The notes beneath the pieces were generated by a model that saw only the letters and a list, made by a program, of their open reading frames with translations, made no database searches and was not told the origin of the DNA. The position numbers and the translations under genes are program-made. This document shows, in pieces, positions 17,231 to 24,030 of a DNA stretch of 34,409 nucleotides. This stretch comes from JBPCPM01 sp050999155 (GTDB taxonomy: Bacteria > Actinomycetota > Thermoleophilia > Solirubrobacterales > 70-9), in NCBI GenBank assembly GCA_050999155.1, contig JBPCPM010000133.1, positions 1-34,409 of the forward strand, written 5' to 3'. The number at the start of each line of letters is the position of its first letter. Position 1 is the first letter of the stretch.

Positions 17231-18240
17231 CGGCGCTGCTTTTGATGGCAGGTCTGCTCAGCCCTCGCGACGGCATCGCGCAGTCGTCGGGCGAATGTGG
17301 CGCGCTCGATGTCGTCCTCGCGCTCGATCGGACCGGGAGCATGGGCGGCGCCCTCAACAACGTAAAGTCCGAGATCGGCGAGATCATCAACCGGATCGAC
17401 ACGGCCTCGGGAGGCGACTTCGCCCTCGGGTACCTGACGTTCACCGACGACGTCGAGGTCCAGGTGGACCTCGCGCGCAACAACGCCGACGCCGTCCGCA
17501 ATGCGATCAACGCCACGACGCTGGGGTCCGGTGGAGCGACCCCCGAGGCGTCGGACGAGACGCTGCGCACGGTCGTGAACGGGCTCAAGGCGTCAGATCG
17601 GCCGGCGGGTCGCCAGACCGGCGACTTCAACGGATCCTTCCGCTCGGGCGCCACGAAGATCATCGTCCTGATCACCGACGCCCCGCCGGCCGGCTTCGAT
17701 GACGAGTACAAGGAGGGCGAGGACGACGTCAACGCCCGCCAACGTGCTCGCGATGCAGAGGACAAGAACATCCGGATCTCGGCCGTCTACGTGCCCCGGG
17801 GCACGTCCCCGGTCGCGCGAGACGTCATGCAGGACTACGCTCGGATCAGCAACGGCCTCTTCCGGGAGACGAACTCGGACGGCACCGGCACCGCCAGCGC
17901 GATCGACGAGGTCGTTCGCGGATGCGGAGGCGCGACCGAGGGCGACGTGCGCAAGCCGCAGCTGCGCCTGAAGCTGACGCCGCGCCGGACCACCACCGGG
18001 ACGCTGAAGTGCTTCCGGGCGCTGGTTCGGGCCAGGGTCGACGGTGAGCTGGAACGGGTCAACCAGGCGCGGGTGAGCCTCCCTGGGGGCAAGTCCAAGC
18101 TGACCAACTCGAAGGGCCGCGTGACGCTGTGCCGCCAGTACGGCAAGGCGGGTCTAAAGCGGGCGTTCGCCCGCAAGTCGGGGTCCAGCACCGGGCGGTC
18201 CTCCGTCCGGGTCGTACGGCGGGCCAGCCTCACCGGCTGA
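17203..18240 (+). CDS. Secreted von Willebrand factor A domain protein
   Basis: The 345-residue product begins with a signal peptide 'MRVGLVAALTALLLMAGLL' and a cleavage-like 'GIAQ'. A VWA domain (about residues 35-250) follows with the metal-ion-dependent adhesion site 'DRTGSMGG' (Asp42, Thr44, Ser46). A later MIDAS threonine is plausible in 'SGGATPEA', and 'KIIVLITDAPPAG' is the MIDAS-proximal strand. The C-terminal 100 residues ('LKLTPRRTTTGTLKCFRALV', 'ARVSLPGGKSKLTNSKGRVT') look like a beta-sandwich of the bacterial Ig/carboxypeptidase-regulatory kind. It probably binds a protein or matrix ligand outside the cell. It is divergent from the secreted-protein gene at 16841. The start at 17203 is set by the signal peptide; the frame is open upstream to 16963. 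Confidence 0.8.
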   Translation: MRVGLVAALTALLLMAGLLSPRDGIAQSSGECGALDVVLALDRTGSMGGALNNVKSEIGEIINRIDTASGGDFALGYLTFTDDVEVQVDLARNNADAVRNAINATTLGSGGATPEASDETLRTVVNGLKASDRPAGRQTGDFNGSFRSGATKIIVLITDAPPAGFDDEYKEGEDDVNARQRARDAEDKNIRISAVYVPRGTSPVARDVMQDYARISNGLFRETNSDGTGTASAIDEVVRGCGGATEGDVRKPQLRLKLTPRRTTTGTLKCFRALVRARVDGELERVNQARVSLPGGKSKLTNSKGRVTLCRQYGKAGLKRAFARKSGSSTGRSSVRVVRRASLTG

Positions 18241-18289
18241 GCCGCCGCTGTCGTCCGGGAGGCCGTCGCGCACCAGCGGCGGCCTCCCG
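18241..18289 (+). terminator. Two overlapping hairpins after the VWA gene
   Basis: GCCGCCGCTG (18241-18250) pairs perfectly with CAGCGGCGGC (18274-18283). CGGGAGGCC (18256-18264) pairs perfectly with GGCCTCCCG (18281-18289). The two share bases 18281-18283 and interleave, so they are mutually exclusive or form a pseudoknot. The position directly after the stop codon suggests a terminator, although no U-run follows. Confidence 0.55.
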
Positions 18290-18394
18290 CGATGACGGGC
18301 CCGGCTTCCGCCGCGTTCCCGGCGCTGTCGGGGCGCGATGGCCGGATGCACGGTGCCGTGTCGAGGTCCGCGGCCGGCACTGGGCGCGTCGGGA

Positions 18395-18400
18395 TAGACT
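18395..18400 (+). promoter_or_regulatory. -10 box upstream of mutase small-subunit gene
   Basis: TAGACT, identical to the box before the large-subunit gene, lies 30 nt before the ATG at 18431. The predicted leader of about 24 nt has no Shine-Dalgarno sequence. It contains a CTGACC/CTGACG triple repeat just before the start. Confidence 0.4.
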
Positions 18401-18430
18401 GCCGCTCGCCCGCTGACCCTGACCCTGACG

Positions 18431-18865
18431 ATGACGACCGACTCCGACACCAGCGCCACTCCCGCTCGCGAGCGCACCATTCGCGTCGTGGTGGCCAAGC
18501 CCGGCCTCGACGGCCACGACCGGGGGGCGAAGATCATCGCCCGCGCCCTGCGCGACGCCGGCATGGAGGTCATCTACACGGGTCTGCACCAGACGCCCGA
18601 GCAGATCGCCGAGACGGTGATCCAGGAGGACGCCGACGCCGTCGGACTGTCGATCCTCTCCGGCGCCCACATGACGCTCGTGCCCAAGGTCGTCGACCTG
18701 CTGGCCGAGCAGGGCGTCGACGACGTCGTCATCACCGTCGGAGGAACCATCCCCGCCGAGGACATCGAGCCCCTGAAGGAAAAGGGCGTCGCGGCCGTCT
18801 TCACCCCGGGCACTCCCACGCAGGACATCATCGACTTCGTCCGCACCGCCGTAGCCGACCGCTAG
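18431..18865 (+). CDS. icmB: B12-binding small subunit of acyl-CoA mutase
   Basis: The 144-residue stand-alone cobalamin domain carries the full base-off/His-on signature: 'KPGLDGHDRGAK' (DxHxxG, His as lower axial ligand to cobalt), 'GLSILSGAH' (SxL) and 'VGGTIP' (GG). It is collinear with the C-terminal domain of one-piece methylmalonyl-CoA mutases and close in length to the small subunit of isobutyryl-CoA mutase. It must pair with a separate large subunit, and the gene at 13855 is the only candidate in the window. It is unusual that the two are 2.9 kb apart, with a VOC gene, a minus-strand secreted gene and a VWA gene between them. The subunits are apparently transcribed from separate promoters with the same TAGACT -10 box. 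Confidence 0.9.
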   Translation: MTTDSDTSATPARERTIRVVVAKPGLDGHDRGAKIIARALRDAGMEVIYTGLHQTPEQIAETVIQEDADAVGLSILSGAHMTLVPKVVDLLAEQGVDDVVITVGGTIPAEDIEPLKEKGVAAVFTPGTPTQDIIDFVRTAVADR

Positions 18866-18922
18866 CGCGCCGGGCGCCGCCGTCCGCGTCGCGGGAGCTG
18901 CGTCCCTGACCAGCGCTCCACC

Positions 18923-19042
18923 GCCGAGCGCCTGATCCTGTGGCCAATGACCGCACTATCGGGCTCTCGGCGGGCACCCGATAGCCGAACCATGCCGAGT
19001 GCCTGATCGTGTGGCCAATGACCGCACTATCGGGCACTCGGC
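18923..19042. repeat. Two 49-bp palindromes in tandem, left of DUF559 gene
   Basis: Unit 1 (18923-18971) and unit 2 (18994-19042) are direct repeats with a 71-bp period. Each is a palindrome with 24-nt arms around a central A. Unit 2 arms match at 20 of 24 positions, and the outer ten pairs (GCCGAGTGCC / GGCACTCGGC) are perfect. All copies share the core CCAATGACCGCACTATCGGG. An inverted copy is present at 19995-20043 on the other side of the DUF559 gene. Between units 1 and 2, CCCGATAG (18977-18984) adds a further inverted match to CTATCGGG. Confidence 0.85.
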
Positions 19043-19087
19043 GGCTCGGCGGGGGAGAATCCCGGCGCGGGGCTGCTTGTCTGGTCG

Positions 19088-20059
19088 ATGGCTGGGACAT
19101 CGAGGCTTCGAGAGGCCGACCGGGCGTTGGGGCAGATCGCCCGGGGTCAGCACGGTGTCGTCGCGCGGCGGCAGCTGCGGGCAATCGGGCTGGCTGACCA
19201 CGCGATTCATCAGCGAGTTGCGAGCGGGCGGCTCCATGCGATCCACGCCGGGGTCTATGCCGTAGGGCATTCCCGACTGACACAGAAGGGCCGCTGGTCG
19301 GCCGCGGTTTTGGGCAGTCGCGGCACGCTGAGCCACTGGTCGGCCGGCGAGCTTCCCGGAGTGATCGAGGCACGCGGACGCGCGATCCACGTCAGCGGCG
19401 ACGCGACCAACGGAACGCTCGACGGAGTCCACCGGCACCGGGTCTCGCTCGTCCCGGAGGAGATCACGGTGCACGACGGGATCCCCACCACGACCGTCGA
19501 GCGCACCCTGCTCGACCTCGCCCCGCTGACCTCGACCCCGCGGCTGCGCCGCATGGCCGACCAGGCCCAGATCCTCGGCCTCCTCGACCTCACGGCTCTC
19601 CGGTCGGTGGTGCGCCGGCGCGCGGGCCACCGCGGGATCCGAGCGCTGCGGGAGGTACTCGACGACATGGGAGCGCCCGAGGTCACGCGCAGCGAGCTCG
19701 AGGATCGGTTCCTCGCGTTCTGTGCCGAGCGAGCCATTCCCGCGCCGACCATGAACGTCGCGGTCGAGCTGGCCGGCCGCCACTTCGTCTTGGACGCCGT
19801 GTGGGGCGCAGCCCAGGTGTGCGTCGAGCTCGACGGGTGGCAGTCGCACGGGACCCGGTTGAGCTTCGAGTCCGACCGCGATCGCGACCGGCGGCTCACG
19901 GCCGCAGGTTGGAGGGTCGTCCGGATCACCTGGCGCCAGCTCCACAGCGAATCCGATCGGGTGGCAGCCGACCTCCGAGCGGTCCTCCGCGGCCGTCGAG
20001 GCCCCGATAGTGCGGTCATTGGCCAAGAGATCAGGTACTCGCTGTGGTCCGATTGGTAA
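19088..20059 (+). CDS. AbiEi-like N-terminal plus DUF559 (PD-(D/E)xK, Vsr-like) protein
   Basis: The 323-residue protein has an N-terminal winged-helix region of the AbiEi antitoxin type (about residues 10-90: 'QHGVVARRQLRAIGL', 'RLHAIHAGVYAVGH'). A middle region with 'TTTVERTLLDLA' follows. The C-terminal domain (about 205-300) is of the DUF559/very-short-patch-repair fold. The nuclease-like residues Asp236 ('LDAVW') and Glu247-x-Asp249 ('VELDGWQSHG') are intact, followed by 'LTAAGWRVVRITW'. I recall that such proteins occur as many paralogues in actinobacteria, with unproven function. It is not an obvious AbiE system because no AbiEii toxin gene is adjacent. The gene sits between inverted copies of a palindromic repeat, and its last 20 or so codons lie inside the right copy, so the natural C-terminus may have been replaced. 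The ATG at 19088 is the family-like start. Confidence 0.8.
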   Translation: MAGTSRLREADRALGQIARGQHGVVARRQLRAIGLADHAIHQRVASGRLHAIHAGVYAVGHSRLTQKGRWSAAVLGSRGTLSHWSAGELPGVIEARGRAIHVSGDATNGTLDGVHRHRVSLVPEEITVHDGIPTTTVERTLLDLAPLTSTPRLRRMADQAQILGLLDLTALRSVVRRRAGHRGIRALREVLDDMGAPEVTRSELEDRFLAFCAERAIPAPTMNVAVELAGRHFVLDAVWGAAQVCVELDGWQSHGTRLSFESDRDRDRRLTAAGWRVVRITWRQLHSESDRVAADLRAVLRGRRGPDSAVIGQEIRYSLWSDW

Positions 20060-20103
20060 GCGCCCGATTCCTTGGTCAATGACCACGGAATCGAGCGCTC
20101 GGG
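19995..20103. repeat. Inverted palindrome copy plus a second, diverged palindrome, right of DUF559 gene
   Basis: Unit 3 (19995-20043, centre 20019) is the reverse complement of unit 2, identical at 40 of 49 positions with the central core fully conserved. Sixty bp further, unit 4 (centre 20079, arms within 20055-20103) has the same GGTCAATGACC heart but different outer arms: CGATTCC and GGAATCG, extended by AGCGC/GCGCT. It forms a nearly perfect hairpin. Unit 3 lies inside the 3' end of the DUF559 reading frame. Confidence 0.85.
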
Positions 20104-20170
20104 GGGGTGTGGCGGCGGGGGAGGGGCCAACCGTTGGGGGCGTTCACGGCGTATGGGTTTCGACCGTAAC

Positions 20171-20188
20171 GTTGACTCCCGAGTCAAC
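20171..20188. promoter_or_regulatory. Perfect inverted-repeat operator at etfBA promoter
   Basis: GTTGACTC-CC-GAGTCAAC is an 18-bp site with perfect 8-bp half-sites and a 2-bp spacer. It covers the -35 region of the etfB promoter. This geometry suits a dimeric repressor such as a TetR-family regulator of fatty-acid or branched-chain catabolism. No regulator gene is present in the window, so the identity is unknown. Confidence 0.7.
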
Positions 20189-20198
20189 TGGCTAGAAT
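20172..20198 (+). promoter_or_regulatory. Promoter of etfB-etfA-ETF:QO operon
   Basis: TTGACT (20172-20177) and TAGAAT (20193-20198) form a sigma-A-like promoter with a rather short 15-bp spacer. Transcription would begin near 20205 and give a leader of about 30 nt with a strong AGGAGG ribosome-binding site at 20221-20226. Unlike most genes here, this mRNA is not leaderless. Confidence 0.6.
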
Positions 20199-20234
20199 CC
20201 GCGCCGCTTCTACCCCCCACAGGAGGCGTCCTTC

Positions 20235-21026
20235 GTGAAGATCTGCGTCCTCGTCAAAGAGGTCCCCGACGCCGCCGCGCAGAAGCGCATCGATCCGGAC
20301 ACGATGCGGCTGGACCGCAGCGGTGAGAAGAATCTGAACCCGTTCGACACGCATGCCATCGAAGCTGCCATGCAGCTCAAGGAAGGCGATGCCGTCGACG
20401 TCGATGAGGTTGTGGCCGTGACCATGGGTCCCGAGAGTTCGGTCCGTGCGTTGCACAAGGCCGTCTCCCTCGGCGCCGATCGTTCGGTGCAGCTGACCGA
20501 CGAGTCCCTGCTGGGCTCCGACGTCAAGGCCACGGGCTACGCCCTGGCCAAGGTGCTCGAGTCCGAGTCCCCGGACCTGGTCCTGCTGGGCCAGCAGTCC
20601 GATGACGGTGAGTGCTACGTGATCGGCGCCGTCGTGGCCGACCACCTCAAGATGCCGTCGCTGACCCAGGTGATCAAGATGGACGCGGCCGACGGCAAGC
20701 TGCGCTGCGAACGCCAGGCCGAGTACGGCTACGACACCGTCGAGGTCGAGCTGCCCGCCGTGATCAGCGTCGGTGACGCGATCAACGAGCCGCGCTACCC
20801 CAGCCTGAAGGCGATCATGGGCGCCAAGAAGAAGCCCTTGGACACCAAGGCCACCGGCGACGTCGGCATCGAGGCCGGCTCCGTCGGCTCCGAGGGGTCG
20901 CGCACCAAGGTCGTCGCCCTCACCGATCCGCCCGAGAAGGCTTCCGGCGAGATCATCGAGGACGAGGACACCAACGAGACGGTCGACAAGATCGTCGCCT
21001 GGCTGGACGAAAGGAAGCTGATCTAG
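20235..21026 (+). CDS. etfB: Electron transfer flavoprotein beta subunit
   Basis: The 263-residue EtfB/FixA protein begins 'MKICVLVKEVPDAAAQKRID' and contains 'LNPFDTHAIEAAMQL', 'DLVLLGQQSDDGE' and the late 'INEPRYPSLKAIMGAKKKPL'. That last stretch is the recognition-loop region that docks acyl-CoA dehydrogenases. With EtfA it forms the heterodimer that carries electrons from acyl-CoA dehydrogenases to the quinone reductase encoded two genes on. The GTG at 20235 has AGGAGG 8 nt upstream. The stop abuts the etfA start with no gap. The acidic tail 'DEDTNETVDKIV' is typical of the group I (housekeeping) type. In M. tuberculosis the fixA gene lies next to Rv3030 (recalled); here the two regions are about 18 kb apart. 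Confidence 0.95.
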   Translation: MKICVLVKEVPDAAAQKRIDPDTMRLDRSGEKNLNPFDTHAIEAAMQLKEGDAVDVDEVVAVTMGPESSVRALHKAVSLGADRSVQLTDESLLGSDVKATGYALAKVLESESPDLVLLGQQSDDGECYVIGAVVADHLKMPSLTQVIKMDAADGKLRCERQAEYGYDTVEVELPAVISVGDAINEPRYPSLKAIMGAKKKPLDTKATGDVGIEAGSVGSEGSRTKVVALTDPPEKASGEIIEDEDTNETVDKIVAWLDERKLI

Positions 21027-21998
21027 ATGGCCGGCATTCTCGTCTACGCCCTCCATGACGATGAGGGCACCTTCAACCAGAACTCGCTCGGCGCGATCTC
21101 CGAGGCGGCCAAGCTGGCCGGCGAGCTCGGCTCGCAGTGCGGGGTCGTCGTCGTCGATGACGTCGCCGACGACGCGGCCCAGTCGCTGGGCAACTACGGC
21201 GCGAGCAAGGTGTACCGGGCCAAGAACTGCCCCGAGGGCCTGGCCCAGCCGATCGTCGACGTGATGGCCAAGGTCATCAGCGACGAGGACTACGACTACG
21301 CGCTGTTCGGCGGCGGCCTGCTCGGCTTCGAGATCGGGGCCGGCCTGACTGCCCGCCTCGGCGCCGGCGTGACCATGGAGGTCACCGAGGTCGAGATCCA
21401 GAACGGGGGCCTGATCGCCAAGCGCCCGATCCTCCAGGACTCCAAGGTCGCGGAGGTCGGATACGTCGAGAAGCCCGGCATCATCATCGGGCGTCTCAAC
21501 GCGTTCGCCGTCACCGAGTCCGGCGGCAGCGCCGAGGTCGTCGACATCGAGCCCGAGATCTCCGAGTTCTCCACCAAGGCCACCATGGTCACGCGTGGCG
21601 AGCAGCGCGGCGACGACGTCGACATCGAGGGTGCGGACATTCTCGTCGGCGGCGGTCGCGGGCTCGGCAAGGAGGAGAACTTCGAGCTCTGCGAGCAGCT
21701 CGCCGCGTCCATGGGCGGCGCCGTTGCGGCGACCCGCGCCGTGGTGGACGCCGGCTGGTACCCCTACTCGACCCAGATCGGCCAGACCGGCAAGACGGTC
21801 GCGCCGAAGCTGTACCTCGCGGCCGGCATCTCGGGCGCGATCCAGCACAAGGTCGGCATGCAGGCATCCGAGAATATCGTCGCGATCAACAAGGACCAGA
21901 ACGCGCCGATCTTCGAGTTCTGCGACCTCGGTGTTGTGGGCGATCTCCACAAGATCATGCCCAAGCTCACCGAGGCCATCAAGGCGAAGAAGGCCTAG
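21027..21998 (+). CDS. etfA: Electron transfer flavoprotein alpha subunit
   Basis: The 323-residue EtfA/FixB protein has an N-terminal alpha/beta domain ('GILVYALHDDEGTFNQNSLG') and the C-terminal FAD-binding signature. The latter shows 'GGGRGLGKEENFELCEQLA', 'YSTQIGQTGKTVAPKLYLAA' and 'GISGAIQHKVGMQ'. It holds the redox-active FAD of ETF. It directly follows etfB and is followed 5 bp later by the ETF:quinone oxidoreductase gene, so all three are almost certainly one transcript. Confidence 0.95.
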   Translation: MAGILVYALHDDEGTFNQNSLGAISEAAKLAGELGSQCGVVVVDDVADDAAQSLGNYGASKVYRAKNCPEGLAQPIVDVMAKVISDEDYDYALFGGGLLGFEIGAGLTARLGAGVTMEVTEVEIQNGGLIAKRPILQDSKVAEVGYVEKPGIIIGRLNAFAVTESGGSAEVVDIEPEISEFSTKATMVTRGEQRGDDVDIEGADILVGGGRGLGKEENFELCEQLAASMGGAVAATRAVVDAGWYPYSTQIGQTGKTVAPKLYLAAGISGAIQHKVGMQASENIVAINKDQNAPIFEFCDLGVVGDLHKIMPKLTEAIKAKKA

Positions 21999-22003
21999 TT
22001 CCC

Positions 22004-23719
22004 GTGAGCGTTGCTCCCATCGAATACCCGCCTCCCGTCGAACCCGAGAAGGAGTTCGTCGGCGGGCTGACCGACGCCGAGGACGAGCGCATCGAGGTCG
22101 GGGTCGCCATCGTTGGTGGCGGCCCCGCGGGGCTCGCCACCGCGGTGCGGCTCATGCAGCTGCTCGAGAACGAGCCGGAGCTCACCGAAAAGCTCGGCGA
22201 GGTGCCGGTCGCGGTCCTCGAGAAGGGCAAGACGGCGGGAGCGCACCTGCTCTCGGGCGCCAACATGCGCCCCTCGGCCATGCTCGAGCTGTTCCCCGCC
22301 CTCGAGCCGTCGGAGTGGGACTTCGCCTACCAGGAGGTCACCGACGACGCGGTGTACCTGCTGACAAAGAACCGCGCCCTGCCGCTGGTTCCGATGCCGC
22401 CCAACTTCAAGAACCACGGCAACTACGTGATCTCGGTCGCGCAGCTCGGTCGCTTTTTGGCCGAGAAGGCCGAGGAGATGGGCGTCTACATTCTCAACGA
22501 GACCGTCGGCGACAAGCTGCTCGTCGAAGACGGGATCGTCCGGGGCGTGCGCTCCGGCGACCGCGGCCGCGGTCGCGAGGGCGAGGAGCTCTCGAACTTC
22601 GAGCCCGGCTCGGACGTGGTGGCCAAGGCCACCGTGCTCGCCGAGGGCACCCTGGCGCACCTGACCCGAGCCTCGCTGGACTACTTCGACCTCCACGGCC
22701 CCCAGCCGCAACGGTGGGAGCTTGGGGTCAAGGAGGTCTGGGAGGTTCCCAAGCCCCTGACCAAAGTGCTGCACACCATGGGCTGGCCGCTGCGCAAGGC
22801 GGCCAAGTACAACGAGTTCGGCGGCAGCTTCATCTACCCGATGGGTGAGGACAAGCTGTGCATCGGCATGGTCATCGGCCTCGACTACACCGACGCCACC
22901 GTCTCCTGCCACGACCTGTTGCAGGAGTTCAAGACCCACCCGTTCGTCAAGGACCTGATCGAGGGCGGCAAGCGTGTCGCCTGGGGCGCCAAGACGATTC
23001 CGTCGGGCGGCTACTACGCCATGCCGGCCAGCCTCACCGTGCCTGGCATGTGCATCGCCGGCGACGGCGCGGGCATGGTCGACATCCCCCGGCTCAAGGG
23101 CGTCCACCACGCCATGCACGCCGGGATGATGGCCGCCGAGTCGATCGTCGAGGCGCTGAAAAGCGACTCGATCAACTTCGAGTCCTACAACGAGAAGTTC
23201 GCCGCGTCGCAGACGGCGAACGAGATCTACAAGTCGCGCAACATGCGCCAGCCGTTCTCGAAGGGCTTCTTCCTGGGCGGGGCCATGGCCAGCGCCATGA
23301 CCATCACCCAGGGCGCCTTCCCCGGCGGCGAGTGGGACCAGGAGGACGACGCCGAGCACGAGATGTTCCTCGGCAAGGGTGCCGACAGCTACCCCGAGCC
23401 CGACGGCGAGCTGACCTTCGACAAGCTCAGCTCGGTGTTCCTCTCGGGCAACGCCACCCGCGACGACGCGCCCAACCACATCCGGGTGCAGAAGGAGGTC
23501 CCGCTGGAGATCGCCCAGACCTGGGTGGCCATGTGCCCGGCCCAGGTCTACGAGATCCCCGAGGACCAGCTCGAGGCCGCCCAGTCCAACGGCAACGGCA
23601 CGAAGGTCGACGTCAGCATCACCGCGTCCAACTGCGTGCAGTGTGGTGCCATCACCGCCAAGGGCGGTCGCCTGACCATGCCCGAAGGCGGCGACGGGCC
23701 CCTCTACACCGAGGTCTGA
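22004..23719 (+). CDS. ETF:quinone oxidoreductase (FixC-FixX fused) with three-cysteine cluster motif
   Basis: The 571-residue membrane-associated flavoprotein passes electrons from reduced ETF to the quinone pool (menaquinone in most actinobacteria). The FAD motif 'VAIVGGGPAGLATAVRLM' is near residue 33. 'SGYYAMPASLTVPGM'-like text and 'CIAGDGAGMVDIPRLKGVHH' mark the second FAD/quinone part. The ferredoxin-like tail has 'MCPAQVYE' (Cys511), 'NCVQCGAI' (Cys544, Cys547) and 'PEGGDGPLY'. Classical enzymes read CxxCxxC here, and the fourth Fe-S ligand position is Ile550. The cluster may therefore be [3Fe-4S], use another ligand, or be altered. The GTG start at 22004 follows etfA by 5 bp. The overall length matches the family (about 550-600). 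Confidence 0.9.
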   Translation: MSVAPIEYPPPVEPEKEFVGGLTDAEDERIEVGVAIVGGGPAGLATAVRLMQLLENEPELTEKLGEVPVAVLEKGKTAGAHLLSGANMRPSAMLELFPALEPSEWDFAYQEVTDDAVYLLTKNRALPLVPMPPNFKNHGNYVISVAQLGRFLAEKAEEMGVYILNETVGDKLLVEDGIVRGVRSGDRGRGREGEELSNFEPGSDVVAKATVLAEGTLAHLTRASLDYFDLHGPQPQRWELGVKEVWEVPKPLTKVLHTMGWPLRKAAKYNEFGGSFIYPMGEDKLCIGMVIGLDYTDATVSCHDLLQEFKTHPFVKDLIEGGKRVAWGAKTIPSGGYYAMPASLTVPGMCIAGDGAGMVDIPRLKGVHHAMHAGMMAAESIVEALKSDSINFESYNEKFAASQTANEIYKSRNMRQPFSKGFFLGGAMASAMTITQGAFPGGEWDQEDDAEHEMFLGKGADSYPEPDGELTFDKLSSVFLSGNATRDDAPNHIRVQKEVPLEIAQTWVAMCPAQVYEIPEDQLEAAQSNGNGTKVDVSITASNCVQCGAITAKGGRLTMPEGGDGPLYTEV

Positions 23720-24030
23720 TCCGGCCGGCCGGACCGGCGCGCGCGTACCGACCGCCGCCGGCCGGGCCGCCGGTCCCCTCCCGCGAACTCCGTGGATCGC
23801 AGGAGATGCTCCCGGCACGGACTCGCGGCCGGCGGGCAGCTGTCGGCGGGCTCAGGAAGGGCCGTCGGCGGATCCGAGCAGGCCAGAATGGCTCTGGTCG
23901 GAGGTCCAGCGAGAAGGCGTCACCGCTCCAGCCGCGCGCAAGACGCTGGCGAGGGTGAGCACGGTGATGCGAAAGAGTCGAAATGCCATGAGAAGGCCCC
24001 TGCCGGGAGCCGGATGGGCGTGGGTGCCCA
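23720..24030. other. Convergent 311-bp intergenic region
   Basis: The region lies between the ETF:quinone oxidoreductase and the cyclase stops. GGACCGGCG (23731-23739) can pair with CGCCGGTCC (23768-23776) as a GC-rich terminator-like structure after the former. GATGGGC (24013-24019) and GCCCATC (24026-24032) form a 7-bp hairpin across the cyclase stop. A minus-strand frame from about 23990 begins with the hydrophobic 'MAFRLFRITVLTLASVL', but it has no convincing ribosome-binding site and I do not call it a gene. Confidence 0.5.

Noticed and set aside
19088..20059. Complete AbiE toxin-antitoxin system
   Set aside because: Only the AbiEi-like N-terminal domain is present and it is fused to DUF559. 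No AbiEii nucleotidyltransferase gene is adjacent.
18923..20103. CRISPR array or classical insertion sequence
   Set aside because: There are only a few palindromic units with irregular spacing, no repeat-spacer pattern and no Cas genes. No known transposase motif is present, and I could not confirm target-site duplication.
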